DNA from: Janthinobacterium sp. Marseille
GTDB taxonomy: Bacteria; Pseudomonadota; Gammaproteobacteria; Burkholderiales; Burkholderiaceae_D
Direction: 5' to 3'
NCBI RefSeq assembly: GCF_000013625.1
Contig: NC_009659.1
Coordinates: forward strand, 186,001 to 250,000
DNA: 64,000 nucleotides
Under the pieces are notes generated by a model. It saw only the letters and a program-made list of their open reading frames with translations. It was not told the DNA's origin and did no database searches. The translations under genes were made by a program, and so were the position numbers. This document shows, piece by piece, positions 1 through 8,595 of the stretch (position 1 is the stretch's first letter; each line of letters opens with the position of its first letter).

Positions 1-154
1 TGTCGCCGTCATTGCAGGTATCAGCTTGCCGATGTTGTTGCGCGCAATTACTTATCGGCAGGACACCCTTGATGTTGTAGTGGAAATGGCGCTGGCGGGT
101 GGCCAGGGCGGCGCGGTCAGGGTAGACAACCGTGTTCGACTTTCGCCAAATTAA
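1..154 (+). CDS. PTS EIIA component, mannose/fructose family (3' end only)
   Basis: Only the last 50 codons are present; the reading frame begins at base 2 and the TAA is at 152-154. The visible tail contains GISLPMLLRAI and GGQGGAVRV, typical of the C-terminal end of mannose-family EIIA proteins (PF03610 type). EIIA accepts phosphate from HPr on a histidine that lies upstream of this window. It sits 24 bases before ptsH, so EIIA, HPr and EI are probably one operon. In many betaproteobacteria this set has no sugar-specific EIIB/EIIC partner next to it and is thought to act as a regulatory relay; that part is family knowledge, since the upstream neighbour is not visible. Confidence 0.8.
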   Translation, partial: VAVIAGISLPMLLRAITYRQDTLDVVVEMALAGGQGGAVRVDNRVRLSPN

Positions 155-178
155 TTTGAACTCAAATCTATAAGAAAA

Positions 179-448
179 ATGATCGAACAAGAAATCGAAA
201 TTATCAACAAACTCGGCTTGCATGCGCGCGCATCAGCCAAACTCACACAACTGGCAGCGAAGTACAAAAGCGAAGTCTGGATGACGCGCAATAAACGCCG
301 CGTCAATGCCAAGTCCATCATGGGCGTGATGATGCTGGCTGCCGGCAAGGGTGCCAAGGTCACACTGGAAACCGACGGGCCGGATGAAAAAGAGTGCTTT
401 GATGCACTTGAGCTGCTGATTCAAAATAAATTCGGCGAAGGCGAATAA
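179..448 (+). CDS. ptsH: Phosphocarrier protein HPr
   Basis: An 89-residue HPr, the usual family length. The phosphorylation site is in LGLHARAS with His15, and the regulatory serine lies in NAKSIMG at Ser46, the residue modified by HPr kinase where that enzyme exists. HPr passes phosphate from EI (ptsI, 95 bases downstream) to EIIA (immediately upstream). The order EIIA-ptsH-ptsI is typical of betaproteobacteria. The start ATG has only a weak AAGAAAA ribosome-binding stretch, but no better start fits the family N-terminus. The conserved Ser46 suggests an HPr kinase elsewhere in the genome; none is in this window. Confidence 0.96.
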   Translation: MIEQEIEIINKLGLHARASAKLTQLAAKYKSEVWMTRNKRRVNAKSIMGVMMLAAGKGAKVTLETDGPDEKECFDALELLIQNKFGEGE

Positions 449-543
449 GCCGATAGACTTGGCAAGCACCTTGCTTGCAAGATGGGCCGTATTTCCCAGG
501 TTTTAATCCCGTATTGTTGTTCCCTAGCTTCGGACCGACCCCG

Positions 544-2292
544 ATGACTTCTTTCACGCTACACGGCATCCCAGTATCGCGCGGCATTGCAATCGGCCGC
601 GCGCACCTGCTTGCGCCGGCAGCGCTCGATGTACAGCATTACCTGATTGCAGATGATCAGGTCGAAGCTGAAGTATCGCGTCTGCAATCCGCCATCGCCG
701 CCGTGCACGCCGAGTTGCAAGCCATCTGGAATGAACTGCCGCAGGATGCACCGGCCGAGCTGGGTGCATTTATCGATGTGCATGCACTGATCCTGTCCGA
801 TCCGATGATTTCGGAAATGCCGCTGGATATTATCCGTTCACGTTACTACAACGCCGAATGGGCGCTGGTCACGCAGATCGAGGAATTGTCCGCGCAATTT
901 GAAGAGATAGAAGATCCTTATCTGCGCGAACGTCGCGCCGATATCCAGCAAGTCGGCGAGCGTGTGCTCAAGGTCTTGACCGGCAGCGCCAACCTGTTGC
1001 CGAAGGTGGATGGCAGTGAAGGCAATGCCAGCATGATCGTCGTTGCACACGATATTTCGCCGGCCGATATGCTGCAATTCCGCAATCGTGCCTTCAATGG
1101 TTTCATCACCGATGTCGGCGGCCAAAACTCGCATACCGCCATCGTTGCACGTAGCCTGGATATTCCGGCGACAGTCGGCGTTTCCAATGCTTCAGAGTTG
1201 ATAGTACAAGGTGACTGGCTGATCATCGACGGCGATGCCGGTGTGGTGGTGGTAGACCCGACGCCGGTAGTATTGGATCAGTACCGAGAGAAACAGGCGC
1301 GCCAGGTTCGCGATCGCAAGAAACTCGGCAAGCTGAAAAAAACACCGTCACTGACACTGGATGGCACGCCGATCACGCTGCTGGCGAATATCGAATTCCC
1401 TGACGATTGCGCGCATGCGATGGATGCCGGCGCGCACGGCATCGGCCTGTTCCGTTCCGAATTCCTGTTTATGGGCCGCACCGGCCATGCGAATAAGCTG
1501 CCATCGGAAGATGAGCAATTTGAATCCTACAAGCGCGCGGTGATTGCAATGAAGGGGCGCCCGGTTACGATACGGACGCTGGATATCGGTGCTGACAAGC
1601 CTTTGGATTTTGCCGAGCAGACAGCGCTCAATCCAGCGTTGGGATTGCGTGCGATTCGCTTCTGCCTGTCCGAGCCGCAAATGTTCCTGACGCAATTGCG
1701 TGCGATCCTGCGCGCTTCCGCCTTTGGCCCGGTTAAATTGCTGGTGCCGATGCTCGCACATGCATTTGAAATTGACCAGACGCTGCTGATGATAGAGCAG
1801 GCCAAGGCACAATTGCGCGAAGAAAAAATCAAGTTTGATCCGGTTTTGCCGGTCGGTGCAATGATCGAGATTCCGGCCGCGGCATTAACCCTGCCGCTGT
1901 TCATTAAGCGTATGGATTTCCTGTCACTGGGTACCAACGATTTGATCCAGTACACGCTGGCAATCGATCGTGTTGATCATGAAGTGGCACATTTGTACAA
2001 CCCTTTGCATCCAGCTGTGTTGTACCTGTTGTCGAGCACAATTGCGATTGCCGCCAAAGCCGGTGTGCCGATTTCGGTGTGTGGTGAAATGGCCGGTGAT
2101 ATCAATATGACGCGTCTTTTGCTCGGCATGGGCTTGCGCGAATTCTCGATGCATCCGTCGCAATTGCTGTCTGTGAAGAATGAAATCCTGAACAGTGACC
2201 TGACCGTGCTGGAGCCGGTGACGCGCAAAATCGCCCGTATCTTCGAGCCGAAAGCGATTAATGAAGCGGTGGAAAAACTGCGTACTTTGTAA
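544..2292 (+). CDS. ptsI: Phosphoenolpyruvate-protein phosphotransferase (enzyme I)
   Basis: A 582-residue EI that autophosphorylates from PEP and hands the phosphate to HPr. The phosphohistidine is His197 in GGQNSHTAIVARS. The C-terminal PEP-binding TIM barrel is recognised by GLFRSEFLF, TLDIGADKP, GTNDLIQYTLAIDR and the catalytic cysteine in SVCGEMAGD. The frame stays open upstream to 475, but the extra 23 residues are unlike the family, while MTSFTLHGIPVSRGIAIGRA is a normal EI start; ATG 544 is therefore chosen. It follows ptsH closely and is probably cotranscribed with it, ending at a short intrinsic terminator. Confidence 0.95.
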   Translation: MTSFTLHGIPVSRGIAIGRAHLLAPAALDVQHYLIADDQVEAEVSRLQSAIAAVHAELQAIWNELPQDAPAELGAFIDVHALILSDPMISEMPLDIIRSRYYNAEWALVTQIEELSAQFEEIEDPYLRERRADIQQVGERVLKVLTGSANLLPKVDGSEGNASMIVVAHDISPADMLQFRNRAFNGFITDVGGQNSHTAIVARSLDIPATVGVSNASELIVQGDWLIIDGDAGVVVVDPTPVVLDQYREKQARQVRDRKKLGKLKKTPSLTLDGTPITLLANIEFPDDCAHAMDAGAHGIGLFRSEFLFMGRTGHANKLPSEDEQFESYKRAVIAMKGRPVTIRTLDIGADKPLDFAEQTALNPALGLRAIRFCLSEPQMFLTQLRAILRASAFGPVKLLVPMLAHAFEIDQTLLMIEQAKAQLREEKIKFDPVLPVGAMIEIPAAALTLPLFIKRMDFLSLGTNDLIQYTLAIDRVDHEVAHLYNPLHPAVLYLLSSTIAIAAKAGVPISVCGEMAGDINMTRLLLGMGLREFSMHPSQLLSVKNEILNSDLTVLEPVTRKIARIFEPKAINEAVEKLRTL

Positions 2293-2304
2293 TCCGCTTG
2301 CACC

Positions 2305-2329
2305 GGCAGTTGTGACTGCCCTTTTCTTT
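2305..2329 (+). terminator. Intrinsic terminator after ptsI
   Basis: GGCAGT (2305-2310), loop TGTG, ACTGCC (2315-2320), then CTTTTCTTT. The stem is only 6 bp, so termination may be partial. Its end overlaps the last codons of the convergent chromate transporter gene. Confidence 0.55.
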
Positions 2330-2912
2330 AAGTCCAGCCTAGCGCACCGATAAGAGCACCCGCTGCCAGCAGCCACAGGATGTGGATGCGTGTATTCAAC
2401 ATCAGCAGCATGGTGATAACTGTGATCAGCCATAGCGGCCAGTCCTCGGATGGTTTGCTGTGTGCGCTGGCAAGTATCCAGCCGGTCGCAAATACCAAAC
2501 CAACCACGATAGGCCCCATTCCCAACTTGAATGCACGTACGGAGCGCAATTGCCGATTGTGATGCACCCAGCGTGTCGCCAGATAAGTAAAGGTGGTGCT
2601 GGGCAGCAGTATCCCTACCATGCATACCGCCATGCCAAGTAATCCTGCGCTCATGTCGCCGGCATTTAAACCTATATTCCATCCCATCAAGGCAACGAAT
2701 AAAACATTCGGGCCAGGTGCGGCCTGTGCGATCGTGATCGAGGTGCTGAACTGGGCATCGGTGAGCCAGTGCTGTTCATCTACCAGGTAACGATGCATTT
2801 CCGGTGCGGCTGCAATCGCCCCGCCGAGGGACAGCAAAGAGAGCGACACATAATGCAGGAACAGATGCAGCCAGTCGCTTGCTTGCATCGTGAGGTGCAA
2901 AGTATTGTTCAC
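2328..2912 (-). CDS. Chromate transporter, second half-size subunit (CHR family)
   Basis: A 194-residue membrane protein of the CHR family. In classical ChrA two homologous halves are fused in one chain of about 400 residues; here each half is its own gene (short-chain CHR pair). The family signature appears as FLHYVSLSLLSLGGAIAAAP and AQAAPGPNVLFVALMGW, followed by several hydrophobic segments. It starts inside the stop codon of the upstream half (4-base ATGA overlap at 2909-2912), which indicates translational coupling and equal production, as expected if the two proteins form an antiparallel heterodimer. The known role is efflux of chromate; substrate here is inferred from family only. It converges on ptsI. 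Confidence 0.85.
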   Translation of the reverse strand: MNNTLHLTMQASDWLHLFLHYVSLSLLSLGGAIAAAPEMHRYLVDEQHWLTDAQFSTSITIAQAAPGPNVLFVALMGWNIGLNAGDMSAGLLGMAVCMVGILLPSTTFTYLATRWVHHNRQLRSVRAFKLGMGPIVVGLVFATGWILASAHSKPSEDWPLWLITVITMLLMLNTRIHILWLLAAGALIGALGWT

Positions 2913-3514
2913 GGTGCGAGCTTTCGGTAAGCCAGCAGGCAGCCGATGATGCCGAGGCCGAATAATGGATAGACCAGGGGCAGGCGCAGCAAGGCGATGC
3001 CGCTAAAGCACAGCAGGCATAGCAGGGCGCACAAGCGCGGGCCGAGTGGATTGCTTTTCAGGGCGCGTGCCAGTTTGACGCCGGTGGCGAGGATCAATCC
3101 AGCCGCAACCGCGCCCATCGCGCGCAAGGCGTCGACCACCGGTGGATAGTGCGCAAACGGCGCATACATGATGGCGATGCTGAGTATCAGCAGCAAGGGT
3201 AAACACAACATGCCGGCCAAGGCCGCCATTGCACCGGGCAAGCCAAAGTGACGACCGCCGACAATGATGGACATATTCACGACATTCGGCCCCGGCATGA
3301 TTTGCGCGACTGCCCAGTCCTCGACAAATTCTTCCGGCGTCAGCCATTTCTTCTTTTCCACCAATTCGCGCTGCACGATGGCGAGGACACCGCCGAAGCC
3401 TTGCAGTGCCAGTAGTGTGAAGGAGATGAACAGGTCGACCAGGGATTTGGGGCCGGGCCTTGGCGGGAGATGCTCGGCGCTTGTATTCTCACTGCCCATG
3501 GATACTTCTTTCAT
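2909..3514 (-). CDS. Chromate transporter, first half-size subunit (CHR family)
   Basis: A 201-residue protein with the N-terminal half signature of ChrA: LLALQGFGGVLAIVQRELV, then AQIMPGPNVVNMSIIVGGR, followed by hydrophobic transmembrane stretches. It is the first gene of a two-gene unit with the second half-transporter and overlaps it by 4 bases. Two start codons are possible: ATG 3514 (used here) or the internal ATG at 3499, which is preceded by AAAGAAG. Neither has a strong ribosome-binding site. Short-chain CHR pairs confer chromate resistance in some bacteria, but many family members are untested, so the substrate is an inference. Confidence 0.85.
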   Translation of the reverse strand: MKEVSMGSENTSAEHLPPRPGPKSLVDLFISFTLLALQGFGGVLAIVQRELVEKKKWLTPEEFVEDWAVAQIMPGPNVVNMSIIVGGRHFGLPGAMAALAGMLCLPLLLILSIAIMYAPFAHYPPVVDALRAMGAVAAGLILATGVKLARALKSNPLGPRLCALLCLLCFSGIALLRLPLVYPLFGLGIIGCLLAYRKLAP

Positions 3515-3729
3515 TCAGTCAAAAGGACGAGGATTAGGGAGTAATGGTAATTGAACTCGATACGGATGGGTGATTTGCAGATACTTTGAACAGGAAACTA
3601 AGCGTGCAGGCTGTCGGCAAGACAGGTCCAGGAATTGCATATTTTTTAGATAAGTACCCACATTTATGGGATAGGAGAAAGGGTGGCCCTGCTTTACACT
3701 GCGCTTTGCTAAATTTCACCTTCCAGCTT

Positions 3730-3816
3730 ATGAGCTATCTCATTGAAAAACATCCGGGCAAGACGATGTTTGTTGCCATTTCCCTGACTATCTCTTCAAT
3801 ACTTTTCTTGCTCTAA
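3730..3816 (+). CDS. Possible 28-residue single-pass membrane peptide (doubtful)
   Basis: The 328-base gap between the chromate genes and the glycosyltransferase (3515-3842) holds no recognisable gene. The only candidate is a 28-codon frame with a basic, hydrophilic start (MSYLIEKHPGKT) followed by a hydrophobic tail ending SILFLL. No Shine-Dalgarno sequence precedes it. The frame is also open in phase back to 3586, with no convincing start there. I include it only so that the gap is described. Confidence 0.2.
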   Translation: MSYLIEKHPGKTMFVAISLTISSILFLL

Positions 3817-3842
3817 ATCCGGAGCTGGTTCGCCTCAACTGC

Positions 3843-4814
3843 TTATTTCGTCCAAGGCAAGTGCTTGATTTCACCTTGCAGCACGGGTGGTGTCACGTGC
3901 AGGGTTTCTCCGCTACATACCCTCTTATAGACCGCGAGATAATCAGCGGCCATCGTATCTGCATTGAAAGCAAGCGCGCGCGCGTGACAAGCCTGCGGAT
4001 CGAACTTGCCGGATGCGACTCCTTCAGCCAGTGTCGTGCGACTTGCTGAAAGCACGCCACATTCCGGCGTGACAATTTCTGGCAATGCCCCATATGGGGT
4101 GGCGAATACCGGCACGCCGAAATACATGCTTTCGATGACAGCCAGGCCGAATGGCTCGTGCCATAAAACCGGAAACACCAAACCACGTGAGCCGTTAAGC
4201 AAGCGGAATTTTTCCGTGCCGCCCACCATGCCATGGAAAGAAACGCGGCGCGACCAGGTATAACGAAAGCCGCGTTTCAGGTTAAGTCGGTCACCGCCCA
4301 GTACCGCCAATGGCACATCAGCATCATGCGTCACATCGATTGCACCCTGCACATTTTTCACGCGCCATGCGGCCTTCCCCAAGAAATGGAAATAGTTGCG
4401 CGCTTGTTGCCAGTCGACACTGCCATAGCCGGACCAGTCCAGCCCGTTGTAGACAAAGGCTTCAGAGCCGTGGCGTTGCGCGTGGTTGCGTGACACAAAA
4501 ACCGTATTGAGTGGCAGCGGAATGTTTTCCTGTGAATTACCATGCTGCGTCATCAAATGCGGCGCGTTGATTGTGACGCCCGGATTGAATTGAAAATGCA
4601 CGATATCAATTCCATCGGGGATTTGCTGTTCCCAGGAAAGATCTTCCCGCAATGGCAATACAGGCGCGAAATCGCAATGCGAACCTGCCGGCACCAGATA
4701 GCTGACGCGATGCCCGGCTCTTACCAGTGCCCGCCCCAAATCCCAGATCACACGTTCCGTGCCGCCATAGGCGAATACCGGAATAGGGCTGCGATTAATG
4801 ATTAATATGTGCAT
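3843..4814 (-). CDS. Glycosyltransferase family 4 (GT-B fold)
   Basis: A 323-residue GT-B enzyme of family GT4. The N-terminus MHILIINRSPIPVFAYGGTE has the glycine-rich acceptor-side loop, and the C-terminal domain carries HEPFGLAVIESMYFGVPV, the EX7E motif that binds the nucleotide-sugar diphosphate. It is the last gene of a three-gene run (GT2, O-antigen ligase-like, GT4) on the minus strand, and its ATG overlaps the ligase stop codon by one base (TGATG at 4814), so translation is coupled. The neighbours suggest a role in lipopolysaccharide core or related surface glycan assembly at the cytoplasmic face of the inner membrane. The transferred sugar cannot be deduced. Confidence 0.85.
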   Translation of the reverse strand: MHILIINRSPIPVFAYGGTERVIWDLGRALVRAGHRVSYLVPAGSHCDFAPVLPLREDLSWEQQIPDGIDIVHFQFNPGVTINAPHLMTQHGNSQENIPLPLNTVFVSRNHAQRHGSEAFVYNGLDWSGYGSVDWQQARNYFHFLGKAAWRVKNVQGAIDVTHDADVPLAVLGGDRLNLKRGFRYTWSRRVSFHGMVGGTEKFRLLNGSRGLVFPVLWHEPFGLAVIESMYFGVPVFATPYGALPEIVTPECGVLSASRTTLAEGVASGKFDPQACHARALAFNADTMAADYLAVYKRVCSGETLHVTPPVLQGEIKHLPWTK

Positions 4815-6109
4815 CAGGAATTTCTTGTCTTGGTCGCTTCATTGGAGGCAGCGAGCAATGGCAGCACTACTGCCAGCGCAAGGGCCGTCGCATAATAATT
4901 ATGCGCAAAATTCACATTGGTCAGGCTGGCGGTCGCATGCATGAATAGTACGCCGCCCAATTGCCATGCAGCGACAGGTGCTACGCGCCGCAAGTAAAAA
5001 ATGGCGGTCGCCATGCCAATCAATAGTGCCATGAAAGAAGCGAGCAATATCAAACCGCCGTCCAGTGCATTGTGCAGGTACTCGTTATGGACATGGCCGA
5101 GTGCGCGTACTTCCTGGAGTTTGGCGACTTGTTCAATTGATTCACCTTCGCCCGCATGTTTGATGCGCCGCATGCGCTCGACGCTGCCTATGCCTATCCA
5201 CGGCGATTCACGGATGCCATCCAGTGCCATGCACCACAAGTAGAGTCGTGCGCCCATCGATGTATTGTAGTTTTCACTGGTTTGGGCTTCCTCGATATCC
5301 TGTACTGCGCGATGCATGCGCAAGATATCGCCGGGCATGAACCAGGAGGTGGCCAGCACAATAGTGACTGCCCCGACCAGCATCAATAATGCACGGCGGA
5401 AGCCGCCTTCCTGCGCATATTGCTTGTACCAGAACCATGCATATACCAGGCAGCACCAGGGAATAACCAGGAAGGCGCCGCGCGACTGTGACTGCAGAAT
5501 CGCCCCTATGCCACAGCCGACACTGAAGAGCCAGAGCCTACGTCGAAGTAGCGAATTTTGTTCGGATAGCGCTGCCGGCAGTAACAGGCAAGTGTAAAAA
5601 CTGATGACCACCGCCCATGGAATGGCATTGCTTGCCAGGGATGCCCTGATATCTTCATTTGCGCCTTGCGCGATCAGGAAAATTGTACGGGCGAAAGCGA
5701 AAACGCAGGCTATGGCGATAGCATGTATCAGCTTGATGCGTATATGACCGGATATCGCGCCGCGGCGGGCCAGGAAAAATGCTGCGGCTGCAGCTAAAAG
5801 CAGTCGCAATTGTGCGTTGAGGCTATCAATTCCTTCGTGCCAGATCAGATTGGAAATGCCGCCGAGTATTAAAGCCAGGACACAGCTTTTAAACCAGACC
5901 GAGGTGGTGATGGCTGCAATGGAATTGGTTTGGGCATCGGTACCGCGCATTTTAAATGCGACGTAAATTCCGAAGACCCAAAATGATAACCATGCAAGCC
6001 CAAGTACCTTGGAATTCAAGGGGGCCAAGGCGATCAAGCCGGCCAACAGGTAAAAACCGGTATTGTGCAGCGTGTTACGGTTGCCGGAATCAGGTGTGAG
6101 AATGCTCAT
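4814..6109 (-). CDS. O-antigen ligase family protein (WaaL/Wzy-C type)
   Basis: A 431-residue polytopic membrane protein with about ten hydrophobic segments. The Wzy_C/WaaL hallmark is the periplasmic loop that ends LGHVHNEYLHNALDGG, containing the conserved histidine of O-antigen ligases. Members attach undecaprenyl-linked glycans to lipid A-core, or transfer glycans to proteins (PglL type); the length of about 430 fits WaaL better. It lies 12 bases after the GT2 gene and overlaps the GT4 gene by one base, forming a tight operon. Assignment as ligase rather than Wzy polymerase rests on this context and is not certain. Confidence 0.75.
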   Translation of the reverse strand: MSILTPDSGNRNTLHNTGFYLLAGLIALAPLNSKVLGLAWLSFWVFGIYVAFKMRGTDAQTNSIAAITTSVWFKSCVLALILGGISNLIWHEGIDSLNAQLRLLLAAAAAFFLARRGAISGHIRIKLIHAIAIACVFAFARTIFLIAQGANEDIRASLASNAIPWAVVISFYTCLLLPAALSEQNSLLRRRLWLFSVGCGIGAILQSQSRGAFLVIPWCCLVYAWFWYKQYAQEGGFRRALLMLVGAVTIVLATSWFMPGDILRMHRAVQDIEEAQTSENYNTSMGARLYLWCMALDGIRESPWIGIGSVERMRRIKHAGEGESIEQVAKLQEVRALGHVHNEYLHNALDGGLILLASFMALLIGMATAIFYLRRVAPVAAWQLGGVLFMHATASLTNVNFAHNYYATALALAVVLPLLAASNEATKTRNS

Positions 6110-6121
6110 GCGCGGTCTTGC

Positions 6122-6976
6122 TCAACGAACGATATCTGTACGCAATGTAGCGCGATCGTATTCAAGTGCCGCATATCGGAAGAAACCTTCGAGGCCAACA
6201 AAGAAACAATAGAGGAAGCCGGCACCGCCGCAGAGGAAGCCCAACTGGCCGATATACAGACGCAAAAACATGGACATACCGGAAGCAATGCCGCGCAGTA
6301 CGCCGCCACGTTTGCCTTTTGCAGCGCGTTTCGCAGCACCGAGCATCGCGTATTGCGCAAGCTTTTCCAGGCTGCCATACACCGTTTCCCGCGAGTAATG
6401 CAGCAAGCGCGCATGCAATACATGGCGTGGTGTCGGTTCTTCGTTAAGAACCGCTTGTTCGTGTACGACGCCGATATATTCGACCAGCATATCCCGGCGA
6501 AACAGACGCTCAACCTTGGATTGCGAGCGGAAGTATTTCAGCTCATGCCCGAATGCGACCATGCGCCATTGAATTTTCCACACGGCGCGTGCGCCGGATT
6601 GCACTACTGCCGTTAGCTCGGCCTGTAGTTCCGGTGTGATGACTTCATCCGCATCCAGGAAGAAGACGTAGTCGCAAGTGGAGTGTTGCAACAGGCGGTT
6701 GCGCTGTACGGCAAAACCTTGCCAATCCGGATAGTTGAAAACTTCCGCACCTTCGGCTTGTGCCAGTTCACGGGTGTTATCGGTACTGCCGCTGTCGACC
6801 ACGATGCATTGGTCTGCGAATGCAGCGCTCTGCAGGCAATTACGGATACGATGCGCTTCATTCTTGGTGAGCACGGCAATCGTCAGGGTCGGCGTCGACG
6901 GCGTTGCGGTAGGGATCGCCATGTTATGTTGCCCTGTTCCAAGCGGGTCGGAGTTGAGCGTGGTCTCGTTGTTCAT
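6122..6976 (-). CDS. Glycosyltransferase family 2, LPS-core WaaE/KdtX-like
   Basis: A 284-residue GT-A enzyme. Residues from about 30 onward show the family sequence: IAVLTKNEAHRI, then IVVDSGSTDNT, and the metal-binding DXD-type FFLDADEV. A hydrophobic C-terminal region follows. This matches the WaaE/KdtX family of LPS inner-core glucosyltransferases. The first 30 residues are variable, so translation may instead begin at ATG 6922. It heads the minus-strand glycan operon. The 460-base gap upstream separates it from the divergent metX leader. Confidence 0.8.
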   Translation of the reverse strand: MNNETTLNSDPLGTGQHNMAIPTATPSTPTLTIAVLTKNEAHRIRNCLQSAAFADQCIVVDSGSTDNTRELAQAEGAEVFNYPDWQGFAVQRNRLLQHSTCDYVFFLDADEVITPELQAELTAVVQSGARAVWKIQWRMVAFGHELKYFRSQSKVERLFRRDMLVEYIGVVHEQAVLNEEPTPRHVLHARLLHYSRETVYGSLEKLAQYAMLGAAKRAAKGKRGGVLRGIASGMSMFLRLYIGQLGFLCGGAGFLYCFFVGLEGFFRYAALEYDRATLRTDIVR

Positions 6977-7235
6977 GCCGTTTTACCTGTTTCAAGCCCA
7001 AATTGGTTTATTAGTTTGTGGTGCAATACATTGCGCGTGAGGGGCTGCTCAAAGTTGTTTCTGCTTGCTGGAGCGCCCGTGATTATAGGGCTATTTGATA
7101 CCCGCGAGCGAGACACTATATTGTATTGCTGTCATCAACTTTTATGAGTGTATGCGGGATTATTGCCATTGTTGCAGTGAATTTTGATGGAAATGAGTCT
7201 TGGACCGCGTTTTAGGGGCCGGATCGCGCTGCCGT

Positions 7236-7264
7236 TTGACGGCGCGGGGCGACTTGTTTATTCT
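7236..7264 (+). promoter_or_regulatory. Promoter of the metX-metW leader RNA
   Basis: A -35 box TTGACG (7236-7241), exactly 17 bases, then a -10 box TATTCT (7259-7264). Initiation would fall near 7271, the first base of the SAM-II aptamer, so the riboswitch would sit at the very 5' end of the transcript. The rest of the gap (6977-7235) shows no gene. Confidence 0.7.
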
Positions 7265-7271
7265 TATGGCA

Positions 7272-7320
7272 TTGCGCCGATTTGACATCAGCTTGCGGGC
7301 GCATAATAAATACGGCTAAA
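7272..7320 (+). ncRNA. SAM-II riboswitch aptamer upstream of metX
   Basis: The sequence follows the SAM-II (SAM_alpha) consensus. A perfect 6-bp P1 stem is formed by TGCGCC (7273-7278) and GGCGCA (7298-7303). The conserved loop GATTTGAC follows the first strand, CTTGC precedes the second, and the conserved 3' segment ATAATAAAT then GGCTAAA ends at 7320. SAM-II binds S-adenosylmethionine through an H-type pseudoknot and shuts down methionine synthesis genes; metX is its classical target. Downstream, GGCTAAA (7314-7320) is fully complementary to TTTAGCC (7345-7351), which is the 5' side of an intrinsic terminator, so this copy appears to control transcription rather than only translation. Confidence 0.85.
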
Positions 7321-7347
7321 GCGTGCTCGAAACTGAGTCTCGAATTT

Positions 7348-7386
7348 AGCCCGACAAGCGGATAGCTTTCGGGCTTTTGTTTTTTG
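7348..7386 (+). terminator. Riboswitch-controlled intrinsic terminator in the metX leader
   Basis: AGCCCGA (7348-7354) pairs with TCGGGCT (7369-7375) and is followed by TTTTGTTTTTT. The competing anti-terminator pairs GGCTAAA (7314-7320) with TTTAGCC (7345-7351), helped by an inner TCGA/TCGA pairing at 7327-7330 and 7340-7343. The two structures share 7348-7351 and cannot form together. When SAM holds the GGCTAAA strand in the aptamer, the terminator is free to form, giving the expected OFF switch. Confidence 0.75.
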
Positions 7387-7437
7387 TAGTGCCAGAGAAA
7401 CCAGTGCATGCAAGCGCCCTTCTCCTGAATAGATAAC

Positions 7438-8595
7438 ATGACCTCAATCGGAATCGTTTCACCGCAATCCATGTTTTTTGATACGCCGCTGCCTTTGCAG
7501 AGTGGCGCGCAAATTACCGACTACACGCTGGTGTATGAAACCTACGGCACGCTCAACGCCGATCATTCGAACGCAGTACTGGTGTGCCATGCGCTGAATG
7601 CCTCGCACCACGTTGCCGGTACATATAGCGAAGATGCCGGTACCACCGGCTGGTGGGACAATATGGTGGGCCCGGGCAAGCCGCTGGATACGAATAAATA
7701 CTTCGTTATCGGCGTGAATAACCTCGGCTCCTGCTTTGGTTCAACCGGACCCATGCATATCAATCCGGCAACCGGCAAGCAATATGGTGCGCATTTCCCG
7801 GTCGTGACGGTGGAAGACTGGGTACAGTCGCAGGCACGTCTGGCCGATGCGTTGGGCATCAAGCAATTTGCGGCCGTAATGGGAGGCTCTTTGGGCGGCA
7901 TGCAGGCGCTGGCCTGGAGCATCCTGTTCCCGGAACGTTTGCGTCATTGCGTGGTGATTGCGTCGACTCCCAAGCTGACAGCACAGAACATCGCTTTCGA
8001 TGATGTGGCACGGCAGGCGATCCTGACTGATCCGGATTATCACGGCGGTGATTTCTATGCGCACGGCGTGGTGCCGAAGAATGGTTTGCGCGTGGCGCGC
8101 ATGCTGGGTCACATCACCTATTTGTCGGATGATGATATGGCGGCCAAGTTTGGTCGCGAGTTGCGTTCCGGCTCTTACCAATTTGGCTTTGGCATCGATT
8201 TTGAAATTGAATCCTACCTGCGTTACCAGGGCGATAAATTTTCAACTTATTTCGACGCCAACACTTATTTGTTGATCACCAAAGCCCTCGATTATTTCGA
8301 TCCGGCCAAGGATTTCGGTGGCGACCTGACCAAAACCTTGTCGAATACGCGTGCGAAATTCCTGCTGGTATCGTTTACGACGGACTGGCGTTTCTCGCCG
8401 GAGCGCAGCCATGAAATGGTGCAGGCGCTGGTCAACAATAACCGTACCGTCACTTATGCCGAGATCGATGCGCCGCACGGGCATGATGCCTTCCTGCTCG
8501 ACGATCAGCGCTACATGAATGTGGTGCGGTCTTACTTCGAACGGGCGTATGAAGAAATTGATGGCGGCAGTTTGAAAGCAGGAGCAAGCGCATGA
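7438..8595 (+). CDS. metX: Homoserine O-acyltransferase MetX
   Basis: A 385-residue alpha/beta-hydrolase-fold enzyme that activates homoserine with acetyl- or succinyl-CoA, the first committed step of methionine synthesis. The nucleophile elbow MGGSLGGMQ holds Ser151, and the triad is completed by Asp316 ([11 protein letters not shown]) and His349 (HGHDAFLLD). The start [14 protein letters not shown] is the family N-terminus, although no Shine-Dalgarno sequence is evident. Whether acetyl- or succinyl-CoA is used cannot be read here; several betaproteobacterial MetX proteins use succinyl-CoA. Expression is predicted to be turned off by SAM through the leader at 7272-7386. It overlaps metW by 4 bases. 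Confidence 0.95.
   Translation: MTSIGIVSPQSMFFDTPLPLQSGAQITDYTLVYETYGTLNADHSNAVLVCHALNASHHVAGTYSEDAGTTGWWDNMVGPGKPLDTNKYFVIGVNNLGSCFGSTGPMHINPATGKQYGAHFPVVTVEDWVQSQARLADALGIKQFAAVMGGSLGGMQALAWSILFPERLRHCVVIASTPKLTAQNIAFDDVARQAILTDPDYHGGDFYAHGVVPKNGLRVARMLGHITYLSDDDMAAKFGRELRSGSYQFGFGIDFEIESYLRYQGDKFSTYFDANTYLLITKALDYFDPAKDFGGDLTKTLSNTRAKFLLVSFTTDWRFSPERSHEMVQALVNNNRTVTYAEIDAPHGHDAFLLDDQRYMNVVRSYFERAYEEIDGGSLKAGASA

Noticed and set aside
2328..3514. Chromate transporter broken by a frameshift
   Set aside because: The two halves each have their own start and overlap by ATGA; short-chain CHR pairs are a normal form of the family.
6065..6616. Open frame of 183 codons on the plus strand
   Set aside because: Opposite the GT2 gene and the start of the ligase gene; no motif or ribosome-binding site.
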